Both the position numbers and the translations under genes were made by a program. Below, piece after piece: positions 54,789 through 63,991 of a stretch of 64,000 bases of DNA. Source of the DNA: Flavobacteriaceae bacterium (lineage in GTDB: Bacteria; Bacteroidota; Bacteroidia; Flavobacteriales; Flavobacteriaceae); contig JAHEKV010000005.1 in assembly GCA_024638165.1 (NCBI GenBank), positions 1 through 64,000 on the forward strand, read 5' to 3'. The first letter of the stretch is position 1. Each line of letters starts with the position of its first letter. The notes under the pieces are model-generated. The model saw nothing but the letters and a program-made list of their open reading frames with translations. It made no database searches and was not told the DNA's origin.

Positions 54789-56240
54789 TTAACTTTGATG
54801 AACTCCATATCCTACCGCTTTGCCAAGAAGGGTAGCTGAGGTGCAGTCTTCAATTTTCACATTGACATAATCACCGATTTGATAGTGTTCTTTCTCAAAA
54901 ACAACCACGGTGTTTTGAGAGTTTCTACCCATCCAGTGCTGGTCTGATTTTTTTGAATCACCCTCAATCAATACCTCTTCGGTTTTACCCATGTGACTTT
55001 GGGTGCGATACAAAGCATGCTTCTGTTGTACTTGGATGATTTCGTTCAATCGACGTTTTTTCACTTCTTCAGGAATGTCATCCTCAAATTTTCTACCGGC
55101 TAAAGTTCCTGGACGTTCAGAATAGGCGAACATAAATCCGAAATCATACTTGACATACTCCATTAGAGAGAGTGTGTCCTGATGATCTTCTTCAGTCTCT
55201 GTTGGGAAACCTGCAATCATGTCTTGACTTATACCGCAGTCAGGAATGATCGATTTAATATTATCAATCAACCTCATGTATTCTTTGCGGGTATGAAGAC
55301 GATTCATTTTCTTCAATATGCGATCGGATCCGCTCTGTACAGGAAGGTGAATGTATTTACAGATGTTATCGTACTTGGCCATGACCTCGATTACGTCTAA
55401 GGTCATATCCTGTGGATTACTTGTAGAGAATCTAATTCTCATGTTAGGTTGGACCTCTGCGACCAATGCTAAAAGGTCTGCAAAGTTGACCGCGGTTGCT
55501 TTTTGCATTTCGGTAGCCTTTTCAAAGTCCTTTTTAAGACCTCCTCCATACCATAGATAAGAGTCGACGTTTTGACCTAAAAGGGTGATTTCTTTAAATC
55601 CTTTATCCCACAAGTCATTGATTTCTTTCAAGATGGATTCTGGATCTCTACTTCGTTCTCGACCTCGAGTAAATGGAACTACACAGAAGGTACACATATT
55701 GTCACAGCCTCTAGTAATTGATACAAATGCAGTAACTCCGTTCGACCCTAACCGAACGGGTGCTATGTCGCCATAGGTCTCTTCTTTAGATAGTATCACA
55801 TTCACGGCCTCTCTTCCCTCGTCCACTTTTCCGACGAGGTTAGGTAGGTCTTTGTAAGCGTCAGGACCTACAACCATGTCGACAATTTTTTCCTCCTCTA
55901 AAAATTGATGTTTTAATCGTTCTGCCATGCAGCCCAAAACACCCACCTTCATGTCTGGTTTTTTAGATTTAACGGCATTGAAAGTTTCTAGTCTCTTTCG
56001 AACCGTTTGCTCAGCCTTCTCGCGAATAGAGCAGGTGTTTACAAGTACTAAATCTGCCTCCTCTAAAATTGTGGTAGTGCTAAAGCCCTCTTTACTCAGG
56101 ATAGAAGCGACAATTTCGCTGTCTGAGAAGTTCATTTGACAGCCGTAGCTTTCGATATAAAGTTTACGGTCACCTCCTTTATTTTCAACGGTTAGGGCTT
56201 CGCCGTTGTACTGATTTGGATTCTTTTCTAACTCGTTCAA
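54789..56240 (-). CDS. miaB: tRNA-2-methylthio-N6-dimethylallyladenosine synthase
   Basis: A 483-residue radical-SAM methylthiotransferase. The N-terminal UPF0004 domain carries one Fe-S cluster (Cys34, Cys70, Cys104). The radical-SAM motif is Cys179-x3-Cys183-x2-Cys186 in [15 protein letters not shown] domain is at about 415-480. It modifies A37 of tRNAs reading UNN codons. The start is TTG at 56240. First gene of miaB-activator-lptE-unknown-secG. Confidence 0.96.
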   Translation of the reverse strand: MNELEKNPNQYNGEALTVENKGGDRKLYIESYGCQMNFSDSEIVASILSKEGFSTTTILEEADLVLVNTCSIREKAEQTVRKRLETFNAVKSKKPDMKVGVLGCMAERLKHQFLEEEKIVDMVVGPDAYKDLPNLVGKVDEGREAVNVILSKEETYGDIAPVRLGSNGVTAFVSITRGCDNMCTFCVVPFTRGRERSRDPESILKEINDLWDKGFKEITLLGQNVDSYLWYGGGLKKDFEKATEMQKATAVNFADLLALVAEVQPNMRIRFSTSNPQDMTLDVIEVMAKYDNICKYIHLPVQSGSDRILKKMNRLHTRKEYMRLIDNIKSIIPDCGISQDMIAGFPTETEEDHQDTLSLMEYVKYDFGFMFAYSERPGTLAGRKFEDDIPEEVKKRRLNEIIQVQQKHALYRTQSHMGKTEEVLIEGDSKKSDQHWMGRNSQNTVVVFEKEHYQIGDYVNVKIEDCTSATLLGKAVGYGVHQS

Positions 56241-56259
56241 GTTCGCAATTTTAGAGGGT

Positions 56260-56292
56260 CAAAGGTACGCAAAAAACCTAAAAACTGACAAA
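56260..56292 (-). promoter_or_regulatory. Promoter of the miaB-secG operon
   Basis: On the minus strand TTTG (complement of 56289-56292), a 21-nt spacer and a perfect TACCTTTG box (complement of 56260-56267), 19 nt before the miaB start. One of the best two-part matches in the window. Confidence 0.6.
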
Positions 56293-56308
56293 ATGTCGGT
56301 AGTGTCAA

Positions 56309-57418
56309 CTAGAATGAGTAGTAAAATCGTAAAACTCCTAAAAAGCTCGGATCTGAATTTACCCCCTCTATCGCTCCTGCTCCTCGGATGTATTGAGTGC
56401 TGAATTGAATCGTTGCGTTTTTATTTAAGGGTAGTGAGGCGCTTAATTCTCCAAAGCTTTCGCTGCGAATATTTAGGTTTTCGAGATAATCTTGATTTAC
56501 GTGTGGGTAGAAATAACCTAGCGCAAAAGTCACCTCCTTACTCCATGTAGTGGGTTTTGCAAAAATAGCGGCTCGAACATCGTAATTAATGGGAGCGGTT
56601 TGATCGTTTAAAGTTCGACTAAGTCCTAAGTGATAGGATAGTTCTGTTCTCGAGGATAGAGGGCTTAGTAGACCTTCTTTGACTAAATAGAGTGCATTCA
56701 GCGACGAGGTTAAGCCATCATAAAATCCAAAACGATTATTATCACTAAAAAAACCGAGTTTAAGAAGGTTATTTCCTTTAGTTTTTTGCCACTCGATGAT
56801 TTTTAGGGAGCCTGTGTAGTTTCTTCTCAGTTTGAATCCGTTGTTGATAGACTCATTAGTCACCTCTGGGTCTGATCCATATATCCCAAAACTTAATGTC
56901 TGATGATTGGTAAGCTTAATGCTAGAAGATAAACCTAGGGATGCGACAGGCCATTGAGGTGCATTCATTGAAAAGGTAAATACATATGCTGCAGCGCCAT
57001 GAATGAAAAAGTTACTTCGATCACTTACCATGAATAGATCATCAACGGCTTGGTTTCCGACACGAATTTTAAAATTTTGTTTTTCGTTTTCATAACCTAG
57101 CCATAGGTTCTGCATTCGAAACGAATCTTGTGCATCAATGCTTGATGCTAGATAAAGATCCCCGATACGTTCACTGATAGAAGCCCCGTGAATCAATCCT
57201 ATATTTGTGAATAGTTGCCAGTGTGATTTATTCGTAGTAAACTCTAGACCAATACTGGTCTCAATATAACTTCTACTAGTGGTAAAGAGTTGATCAGATT
57301 GCACTGCAGCGTGTGTCTCTGAGATGGTATTTAAGTGCATCGTTAACTCAAGAGACTCTCCTTGACCATAAGTCATCGAGGCCCAAAGTAGAAAGAAAAA
57401 GGTTGGTTTAAATCGCAA
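56309..57418 (-). CDS. OprB-like outer-membrane porin
   Basis: A 369-residue protein with a signal peptide ending TYGQ near residue 19. It consists of amphipathic beta strands and ends in an aromatic (RFYYSF), the outer-membrane assembly signal. Segments around RVGNQAVDDLFMVSD, SNFFIHGAAA and LSFGIYGSDPEV follow the carbohydrate-selective porin (OprB) pattern. Substrate is not known. It follows DUF2490 and DUF4956 genes on the same strand after a 61-nt gap. Confidence 0.75.
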   Translation of the reverse strand: MRFKPTFFFLLWASMTYGQGESLELTMHLNTISETHAAVQSDQLFTTSRSYIETSIGLEFTTNKSHWQLFTNIGLIHGASISERIGDLYLASSIDAQDSFRMQNLWLGYENEKQNFKIRVGNQAVDDLFMVSDRSNFFIHGAAAYVFTFSMNAPQWPVASLGLSSSIKLTNHQTLSFGIYGSDPEVTNESINNGFKLRRNYTGSLKIIEWQKTKGNNLLKLGFFSDNNRFGFYDGLTSSLNALYLVKEGLLSPLSSRTELSYHLGLSRTLNDQTAPINYDVRAAIFAKPTTWSKEVTFALGYFYPHVNQDYLENLNIRSESFGELSASLPLNKNATIQFSTQYIRGAGAIEGVNSDPSFLGVLRFYYSF

Positions 57419-57479
57419 TGGATGATGAATTGTTTATAAACCTAAAGCAAGAAGATTCCTCCTTTAGAATGAAAATAAA

Positions 57480-58112
57480 TTAACGTCCGAATTTATATCC
57501 CAAATACAACACGTGCTGTTCACCTCCAAGGTTTGCAGTTTCCATGAAGTATCCAACTTTTAATCGATTACTATCGAATTTAAACGGGAAATCAATTCCA
57601 TAACGAACGCTGTAATCTTTTGAGTCACTTAGGTTCTGTATCCATTCAACCCTCAAGTTAGGATCGTGTTTGAAATTTCGAATCTTTGGAGTGATTTGTG
57701 GCCGAAGGCGTATGGCCAAATCCTCTTTCTGGTCATCAAACCTTCTCTTGTATTGTATGCCTGCTCTGTTCTCTAATTCAAATAAATCGGTTTCTATTTC
57801 GTGATAGAGATTGAATCGCACTCGGCCGGCTGATCGGTTACCTTGAATCGCCCCAGTTCTGTCGCTTTCTAGGATATAACGAAATTCAACTCCTGCAGAA
57901 AAATCCTTACCTAAATCAGTTTTATAATCTAATTCACTAATCCATTGATGAAATTCTTGATCCTGCCAGCGAAGACGTTGACTGAAAACAAGACTACTCT
58001 GCTTTGATTCAAAAGCTTCATACGAGAGTGCAAGCCATTGTCGATTTGAGCTTTGAGCGCTACTGTGAAAAAAACTGAATAGGATTAGAGGTAATACGAT
58101 TTTTCTAAGCAT
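57480..58112 (-). CDS. DUF2490 outer-membrane-type protein
   Basis: A 210-residue protein with a signal peptide ending SSAQ. It fits DUF2490: repeated amphipathic strands (SLVFSQRLRWQD, NRSAGRVRFNLYHEIE, RLRPQITPKI, VRYGIDFPFKF) and a C-terminal VLYLGYKFG. Such proteins are small barrels of unknown role, often beside polysaccharide or polyphosphate-related genes. It starts 3 nt after the DUF4956 gene. Confidence 0.82.
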   Translation of the reverse strand: MLRKIVLPLILFSFFHSSAQSSNRQWLALSYEAFESKQSSLVFSQRLRWQDQEFHQWISELDYKTDLGKDFSAGVEFRYILESDRTGAIQGNRSAGRVRFNLYHEIETDLFELENRAGIQYKRRFDDQKEDLAIRLRPQITPKIRNFKHDPNLRVEWIQNLSDSKDYSVRYGIDFPFKFDSNRLKVGYFMETANLGGEQHVLYLGYKFGR

Positions 58113-58115
58113 TGC

Positions 58116-58712
58116 TTAATGATATATAGTGTAGGTAATTTGATTGAGCTCTTCGTCAATTCGGCTAAGATCCATTCGTTTGATTTTCTTTTGAATTTGA
58201 CGCTCTATGCGTTCTTTAAGTACAGCTTGTTCAAAAACATCCTCCCTGTTAAAAGGTAAAACAACTACTGTCTTTGAAAGTTTTTCTTTCTGAGCCACTT
58301 CAATGTCGCGATCAAGAAGAACTTTCTGCGCCGCTGCAATACTTAAGGTAATTAATATGTTAAGGGGTAGTAGTTCGCTTACTGGGTCAAAGGGTGCTAG
58401 TGAATTAATCACAGCTAGACCAATGAAAGCAAAAAGGTACGTCATTTCCTGCGCTTTGATCGTTTCTGTGCGGTAACGAATGATTCCAAATATGGCAAAA
58501 AGACCAAGTGCCATCCCTAGATTAAGATCAATGGTGTTTAGTGTGAAACACAAGAAAAAAACGACCATACTGATTACAAAATAAGTGTAGGTGTTTCTCT
58601 TAGGGTTCTCTTTTTTAAAACTCCCTAATGCAATAAGAAGACTCACAAATAAAAGAGTAATCAAGAATCTTAAGCCCAGATCTCCAGATTCTAGCAGTCG
58701 TAGAAAATTCAT
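58116..58712 (-). CDS. DUF4956 membrane protein
   Basis: A 198-residue protein with about four to five helices (13-33, 42-62, 66-80, 90-125) and a basic cytoplasmic tail with a ferredoxin-like stretch (KTVVVLPFNREDVFEQAVLKERIERQIQKKI). The motif LGMALGLFAIFGIIRYRTETIKAQEMTYLF is the DUF4956 hallmark. In many bacteria DUF4956 neighbours a VTC-type polyphosphate polymerase domain and CotH; here CotH is divergent but no VTC gene is in the window. Confidence 0.88.
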   Translation of the reverse strand: MNFLRLLESGDLGLRFLITLLFVSLLIALGSFKKENPKRNTYTYFVISMVVFFLCFTLNTIDLNLGMALGLFAIFGIIRYRTETIKAQEMTYLFAFIGLAVINSLAPFDPVSELLPLNILITLSIAAAQKVLLDRDIEVAQKEKLSKTVVVLPFNREDVFEQAVLKERIERQIQKKIKRMDLSRIDEELNQITYTIYH

Positions 58713-58757
58713 GTGTTAGATTTGTCTAAAGTTAGTATTAAATAATATCATTCATCT

Positions 58758-60194
58758 ATGATGACCTTGAAACCCGTAAAATTTCTCATTCTGATCCTAT
58801 CACTAAGCTTACTTTCTTGTGCAAGTGAATTAAAGCTGGGCGCTAGCGACGCTCCTGAAGGAGCTTTAAATCGTTCGAGTGACTTGTTGCCTTATGTTCA
58901 GGTGCTTACTGATGCTCCCATTCTCAACGAGCCCAAGGTAGCTGGAGAGATGAGAATCTTTGAGCGAAACGAACTTACTTACACGCAGTTTATGGGAATT
59001 GAATATCGAGGATCTACTTCATATCGTTTATCTGATAAAAAGTCTTTTGGGGTAGAGACCTGGGACGAGACCGGCAATGATCTTTCAGTTGAACTATTGG
59101 GTATGCCCGCAGAAGAAGATTGGATCTTAATGGGTCAGGTTTTCAGGGCTCCAAATACACTCTTTGATACTACCTTTTTATTTCACCGTCTGGGTTATGA
59201 GATATTTAGGTCAATGGGAAATTATGCCGCTCGATCTCGATTTGTAGAGCTAGAAATTAATGGCGAGTATCTAGGGATATACCTGCTGATGGAAAAGTTG
59301 AAACGTGACGAAAATCGAATTAATATTCAATCGATAACAGAAGCCGATAATACTGGAGATGCTCTTACGGGCGGTTACATTTTGAAAATAGACAAAACTT
59401 CTGGCAGCGAAGTAGGTGCAGGGCAACCGTTATCTTATTTCGATAACAATTGGGCTGACGATGCCAGGTATACCGAAGCAGTGAGTTTCAGATCAGACTT
59501 CAGCATTTTCGGAGAAGAACTACAAGAGGCGCCCTTTGGGGAGCCGTATCACGCCAATCAGTATTTAGAGACCTATTTTGTCTATGAGTACCCCGATTAT
59601 AAATTGATTACTCCTGAACAGAAGAGCTATTTACAAAACGAAATCGGACAGTTTGAGCGGTCTCTTCTTGCTCAAGATGGATCGTACACGAACTTTATAG
59701 ACTTACAAAGTTTTGTAGATTACTTTATACTCAATGAGTTGACCATGAACGAAGATACTTATCGTCTAAGCACCTTTTTATATAAAGATCGCAACGGACC
59801 GATTCATCTAGGCCCAGTATGGGATTTAAATATCGGATATCATCGTAAGTGGAACCGAGTTCCAGAATCAGATTGGATTGCTAATTACAATGATTATGTC
59901 GGAGAGGATGCCTGGATGGTTCCTTTCTGGTGGGATCTCCTTTTAGAAGACGAAGCCTTTAAAAATCTTTTAAAGAGTCGTTGGCAAACCCTTCGTTCAG
60001 GAGCGCTTCAGATTTCTACCATTGAATCACGAATCGATGCCGATGTGAAAGCACTCAAAGACTCGGGAGCTATTGAGCGTAATTTTGAACGATGGACAGG
60101 TATCGAAGTAGATTATGATGCTGAAATTTCTGCACTTAAAGACTACTTGAATCGAAGAATCAATTGGATGGATCAGAAAATTACACAAATGTAA
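58758..60194 (+). CDS. CotH-kinase-family lipoprotein
   Basis: A 478-residue protein with a lipobox (LLSC, Cys21). The CotH fold is recognisable: YRGSTSYRLSDKKSFGVE, WILMGQVFRAPNTLF, RFVELEINGEYLGIYLLMEKLKRDENRI (ATP/metal region, split) and the catalytic-type Asp in LGPVWDLNIGYH. CotH of spore formers phosphorylates coat proteins; in non-spore-formers the substrate is unknown. It is divergent (45-nt spacer) from DUF4956-DUF2490-porin, so both sides are probably co-regulated. Confidence 0.9.
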   Translation: MMTLKPVKFLILILSLSLLSCASELKLGASDAPEGALNRSSDLLPYVQVLTDAPILNEPKVAGEMRIFERNELTYTQFMGIEYRGSTSYRLSDKKSFGVETWDETGNDLSVELLGMPAEEDWILMGQVFRAPNTLFDTTFLFHRLGYEIFRSMGNYAARSRFVELEINGEYLGIYLLMEKLKRDENRINIQSITEADNTGDALTGGYILKIDKTSGSEVGAGQPLSYFDNNWADDARYTEAVSFRSDFSIFGEELQEAPFGEPYHANQYLETYFVYEYPDYKLITPEQKSYLQNEIGQFERSLLAQDGSYTNFIDLQSFVDYFILNELTMNEDTYRLSTFLYKDRNGPIHLGPVWDLNIGYHRKWNRVPESDWIANYNDYVGEDAWMVPFWWDLLLEDEAFKNLLKSRWQTLRSGALQISTIESRIDADVKALKDSGAIERNFERWTGIEVDYDAEISALKDYLNRRINWMDQKITQM

Positions 60195-60273
60195 ACATCG
60201 GATTTACAATGTTTTAAAATTTTATTTTTTGGTACAACTTCGAGTAATGTAAAATCAGTGATTAAAAAGGTTC

Positions 60274-60281
60274 TACTTTTG
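60274..60281 (+). promoter_or_regulatory. -7 box of topA
   Basis: TACTTTTG is a perfect TAnnTTTG match, 20 nt before the ATG at 60302. Its last G is also the G of an in-frame GTG, which is therefore not a sensible start. Confidence 0.55.
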
Positions 60282-60301
60282 TGTTCAACCAAAACCCCGC
60301 T

Positions 60302-62785
60302 ATGGCAAAAAATTTAGTGATTGTAGAGTCACCGGCGAAAGCCAAGACGATTGAAAAAATTTTAGGGAAAGACTTTGTTGTAGAGAGTAGTTATGGTCAT
60401 ATCGCAGACCTTCCTGAAAGCGATATGGGTATTGATATCGAGAACGATTTTGCGATTAATTACGTAGTAAGTGATCGGTCAAAACCACAAGTAAAAAAAT
60501 TAAAGACTTTAGCACAAAAAGCTGAAACCGTTTGGCTAGCAAGTGATGAAGACCGTGAAGGAGAAGCAATCTCTTGGCACCTTATGGAAACTCTTGAGCT
60601 TCCTGAGGCGAAGACCAAGAGAATTGTTTTTAATAGTATTACAAAATCTGCCATTGAGAGAGCAATACAAAATCCGCGCAACATCGACGAAAATCTAGTT
60701 GATGCGCAGCAAGCGAGAAGGGTTTTAGATCGAATTGTAGGATACGAGCTTTCTCCGGTTTTGTGGAGAAAGGTAAAGCCGGGTTTGTCTGCGGGTCGCG
60801 TACAATCAGTTGCGGTGCGACTGATCACTGAGCGCGAAAGAGAAATTCAAGCATTTTTACCTGAACCTAGTTTTAAAGTTAAAGCCTTTTTTCAAACGGG
60901 TGATCGTTCAAAGTTAGAGGCTAAAGGAACTAAAGATTTTGAAAATTTCGAATCTGCCGAGAAATTTTTAGAGCAAAACAAATCGGCTGTTTTTACCGTT
61001 TCTTCCCTTGAGAAAAAACCTGCTAAAAAGTCTCCTGCAGCTCCTTTCACTACCTCGACGCTTCAACAGGAAGCATCTAGAAAATTATATTTCCCAGTAC
61101 GAAAAACCATGCAGGTTGCTCAGCGACTGTATGAGGCCGGGCTCATAACCTACATGAGAACCGACAGTGTAAATCTATCGCCAGAAGCTATTGCCATGAT
61201 TAGTGCTGAGATTGAAAACCAATACGGTGCTGATTATCTTCAAGTTCGTTCATATAACACCAAATCAAAGGGTGCTCAAGAGGCCCACGAGGCGATCAGG
61301 CCGACACAGATGGGTAATAAATCACCTAATCTTGAGAGAGACGAGGCGAGACTTTACGAACTGATTTACAAAAGAACATTAGCTTCTCAAATGAGCGATG
61401 CTCAATTGGAACGAACGAAAGTTGGTATCGCAGCTTCTACTCATGATTATCTATTCGCTGCTCAAGGCGAAATGATCACCTTTGAAGGGTTTTTGAAAGT
61501 TTATCTAGAAGGTACGGATGATCAAGATGATGAAGAAAGTGGTCTCTTACCAACCATGACGATCGGGGATGAATTAAATCTTCAAAGCCTTCATGCTACT
61601 GAGCGATTTACTCGTGCCCCCTACCGATATTCTGAAGCATCACTTGTTAAAAAGTTGGAAGAATTAGGTATTGGTCGTCCTTCAACCTATGCGGCTACGA
61701 TTAGTCGTATCATGGATAAGAAGTATGTTGAAAAGGGAGTGATAGAAGGAAACGACAGATCTTATAGAGAGCTGAGGTTAAAACAAAATGAAATCGTTTC
61801 GAAAACGTTGACTGAAAAAGTTGGAGCCGATAAGGGAAAATTAGTTCCTACGGATATTGGTTTTGTAGTTAGTGACTTCTTAGTTGAACATTTTTCATCC
61901 ATTGTAGATTATCATTTTACGGCTGAGGTTGAAGAAAAATTTGATCAAATCGCTGCAGGTGAAATTGCGTGGAGAAACTTGATGAGAGAATTCTATGACG
62001 ATTTTCATCCGACCGTTGATAAAGTAAAAGATACCGCCGAACGTGCTAGTGGTGAACGCCTTCTTGGCACCGATCCAGATTCGGGTCGTCAAGTAATCGT
62101 TCGATTAGGACGTTTTGGCCCTATGGCACAGATTGGAAGCCCTGATGATGAAGAAACTCCGCGATATGCTGGTTTACTTCCTCACCAATCAATTACTAGT
62201 ATCACCTTTGAAGAGGCGTTAGATCTTTTCAAACTTCCGAGAGCCCTTGGTGAATACAATGGTGAAATCTTAGAAGCAAATATTGGACGATACGGCCCAT
62301 ATGTAAAGTATGGCAAGAAATTCGTCTCCATGAGTCAGGAAGACAATGCCTTCGAAATCACCCTTGACCGTGCGATTGAATTGGTTAAGGCAAAAGAGTT
62401 AGCTGATGCCCCGATATTTGAGTATGAAGGGCACGGTGTAACTAAAGGAACGGGTCGCTTTGGTCCCTTCATTAAATGGAATAGTCTTTTTATCAACGTC
62501 AATAAGCGTTATGATTTTGACAATCTCAGTGAGGCAGACATGGTTGCGCTTATTGAAGAGAAAAAAGTTAAAGAGCGCGAGAAGTTAGTTGCCTCATGGC
62601 CTGAAGAAAATATTCGTATTGAAAAGGCGCGATGGGGAAGGCACCATATCATTAGTGGAAAATTAAAAGTTGAATTGGGTAAAGAAATCGATGCAACTGC
62701 GATTAGTTTAGAAGAGGCCAAGGAAAGGATAGAAGCTGCTAAGCCTGCTAAAAAAACCCGTAAGAAACCATCGGCTAAAAAGTAG
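60302..62785 (+). CDS. topA: DNA topoisomerase I
   Basis: 827 residues from the ATG at 60302, right before KNLVIVESPAKAKTIEKILG. The Toprim domain (DEDREGEAISWHL), the active-site Tyr in GLITYMRTDSVNLS and the closing gate are complete. Instead of zinc ribbons, the C-terminus has repeated topo C-terminal modules (ANIGRYGPYVKYGKKFVS, KGTGRFGPFIKWN) and a Lys-rich tail (AKKTRKKPSAKK). Relaxes negative supercoils. A second gene follows 5 nt later. Confidence 0.98.
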   Translation: MAKNLVIVESPAKAKTIEKILGKDFVVESSYGHIADLPESDMGIDIENDFAINYVVSDRSKPQVKKLKTLAQKAETVWLASDEDREGEAISWHLMETLELPEAKTKRIVFNSITKSAIERAIQNPRNIDENLVDAQQARRVLDRIVGYELSPVLWRKVKPGLSAGRVQSVAVRLITEREREIQAFLPEPSFKVKAFFQTGDRSKLEAKGTKDFENFESAEKFLEQNKSAVFTVSSLEKKPAKKSPAAPFTTSTLQQEASRKLYFPVRKTMQVAQRLYEAGLITYMRTDSVNLSPEAIAMISAEIENQYGADYLQVRSYNTKSKGAQEAHEAIRPTQMGNKSPNLERDEARLYELIYKRTLASQMSDAQLERTKVGIAASTHDYLFAAQGEMITFEGFLKVYLEGTDDQDDEESGLLPTMTIGDELNLQSLHATERFTRAPYRYSEASLVKKLEELGIGRPSTYAATISRIMDKKYVEKGVIEGNDRSYRELRLKQNEIVSKTLTEKVGADKGKLVPTDIGFVVSDFLVEHFSSIVDYHFTAEVEEKFDQIAAGEIAWRNLMREFYDDFHPTVDKVKDTAERASGERLLGTDPDSGRQVIVRLGRFGPMAQIGSPDDEETPRYAGLLPHQSITSITFEEALDLFKLPRALGEYNGEILEANIGRYGPYVKYGKKFVSMSQEDNAFEITLDRAIELVKAKELADAPIFEYEGHGVTKGTGRFGPFIKWNSLFINVNKRYDFDNLSEADMVALIEEKKVKEREKLVASWPEENIRIEKARWGRHHIISGKLKVELGKEIDATAISLEEAKERIEAAKPAKKTRKKPSAKK

Positions 62786-62790
62786 CATCA

Positions 62791-63954
62791 ATGACCTTTG
62801 ATTTTCTTCAGCCAATCAGCGATTCGGTTTTGGCTCACAACGAGCTTCAGCCCGATCAAAGCCTAGGTAAGCAGTTTGTAAAGCATACGGTAAAGTCGGG
62901 AGTTCCAGAAATTAAAAATGGTTCTCTTGCGCTACTAACGGTGAAAGAACAGCGTACCCCCTTTGGTAAACGCACAGAGATTTTTGATGCTTCAGCTTTT
63001 AGAAATGCGTTGTACCCTTTATTCATGGGTAACTGGGCAGTGAATTTGGTCGACTTGGGTTCAATCACCGCTGGCGACACCCTTCAAGACACCGAATACC
63101 TGCTCACGACAGTCGTTGAAGAATTACTTAAAAAAGATTGTACACTGATCGTCGTTGGTGCTGTTCAGGGATTAACCTATGCTACCTATCGCGGATTCGA
63201 CCGGTCGGGTAAAATGGTTCACTTGGCTCATGTAGATGCCAAGTTCGATTTGAGTATTGGTGAAGAGATGGTTGCTCCAGAGGCCTATCTTTCCCGCGTT
63301 ATTACCCAGCCTCCGAACCACTTGTACCACCTAACCCAAATGGGTTACCAATCTTATTTTGTCGCTCAAGAAGAACTTGATTTGCTCGATCAATTGCATT
63401 TCGAATTATATCGTTTAGGAGCTTTAACCTCTGATATACGTGGGGTCGAGCCATTATTGCGGTCGGTTGATCTGTTGAGCGTTGATATGAAAAGTATTGA
63501 AGCCAGTGCCCTTGGTGAGGTAAATGAAGCCTCTCCGAATGGGTTTACCGGCCGTGAGATTTGCGCCCTTATGCGTTACGCTGGGATTGGAGATACGGTT
63601 AAAGTTGCTGGCATCTATGAGGTAGTCAACAACACCAAGTCGAATGCACTTGCGGCACAGATGATCTGGTATTTCATGGAAGGGTATTCACTTAGAACCT
63701 ATGAAGAACCCACTGCTGAAAATCCTGACTTTTTAAAATTCAATGTTCCTACTGATGTAGAACATCTTATTTTCTATAAATCACTTCGAACCGAACGCTG
63801 GTGGTTACAAGTGCCGAAAGGAAACTTCGAACAAGCTGCTAGACCAACAGACAAGCCACTTTTAGTGCCCTGTCTAGAATCAGATTATCGTAAGGCTCTA
63901 GATAATGAAGTTCCTGAACGTTGGATGTCAGCTTTCAGAAGATCGATGCAGTAA
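62791..63954 (+). CDS. Arginase-fold protein with a degenerate metal site
   Basis: A 387-residue protein of the ureohydrolase (arginase/formimidoylglutamase) family. The metal motifs are altered: the GG-x-H motif reads GAVQ (123-126, His replaced by Gln), DAHxD reads Asp149-Ala-Lys151-Phe-Asp153, and SxDxD reads Ser230-Val-Asp232-Met-Lys234. Three of the six or so ligands are lost, so it is unlikely to hydrolyse a guanidino or formimino substrate. It is often annotated as formimidoylglutamase in Bacteroidota. It begins 5 nt after topA and precedes a probable gldK. It may be a structural or regulatory protein. Confidence 0.85.
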   Translation: MTFDFLQPISDSVLAHNELQPDQSLGKQFVKHTVKSGVPEIKNGSLALLTVKEQRTPFGKRTEIFDASAFRNALYPLFMGNWAVNLVDLGSITAGDTLQDTEYLLTTVVEELLKKDCTLIVVGAVQGLTYATYRGFDRSGKMVHLAHVDAKFDLSIGEEMVAPEAYLSRVITQPPNHLYHLTQMGYQSYFVAQEELDLLDQLHFELYRLGALTSDIRGVEPLLRSVDLLSVDMKSIEASALGEVNEASPNGFTGREICALMRYAGIGDTVKVAGIYEVVNNTKSNALAAQMIWYFMEGYSLRTYEEPTAENPDFLKFNVPTDVEHLIFYKSLRTERWWLQVPKGNFEQAARPTDKPLLVPCLESDYRKALDNEVPERWMSAFRRSMQ

Positions 63955-63959
63955 ATTAT

Positions 63960-63967
63960 TATATTTG
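63960..63967 (+). promoter_or_regulatory. -7 box upstream of the last partial gene
   Basis: TATATTTG is a perfect TAnnTTTG match, just after the stop of the arginase-fold gene and 24 nt before the ATG at 63992. It suggests a new transcription unit starts here. Confidence 0.45.
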
Positions 63968-63991
63968 ATATTCGTACCACAGAAAAACCCA

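Noticed and set aside
60281-60301. GTG as the start of topA
   Set aside because: It lies in the -7 box, and the conserved start MAKNLVIVESP begins at 60302.
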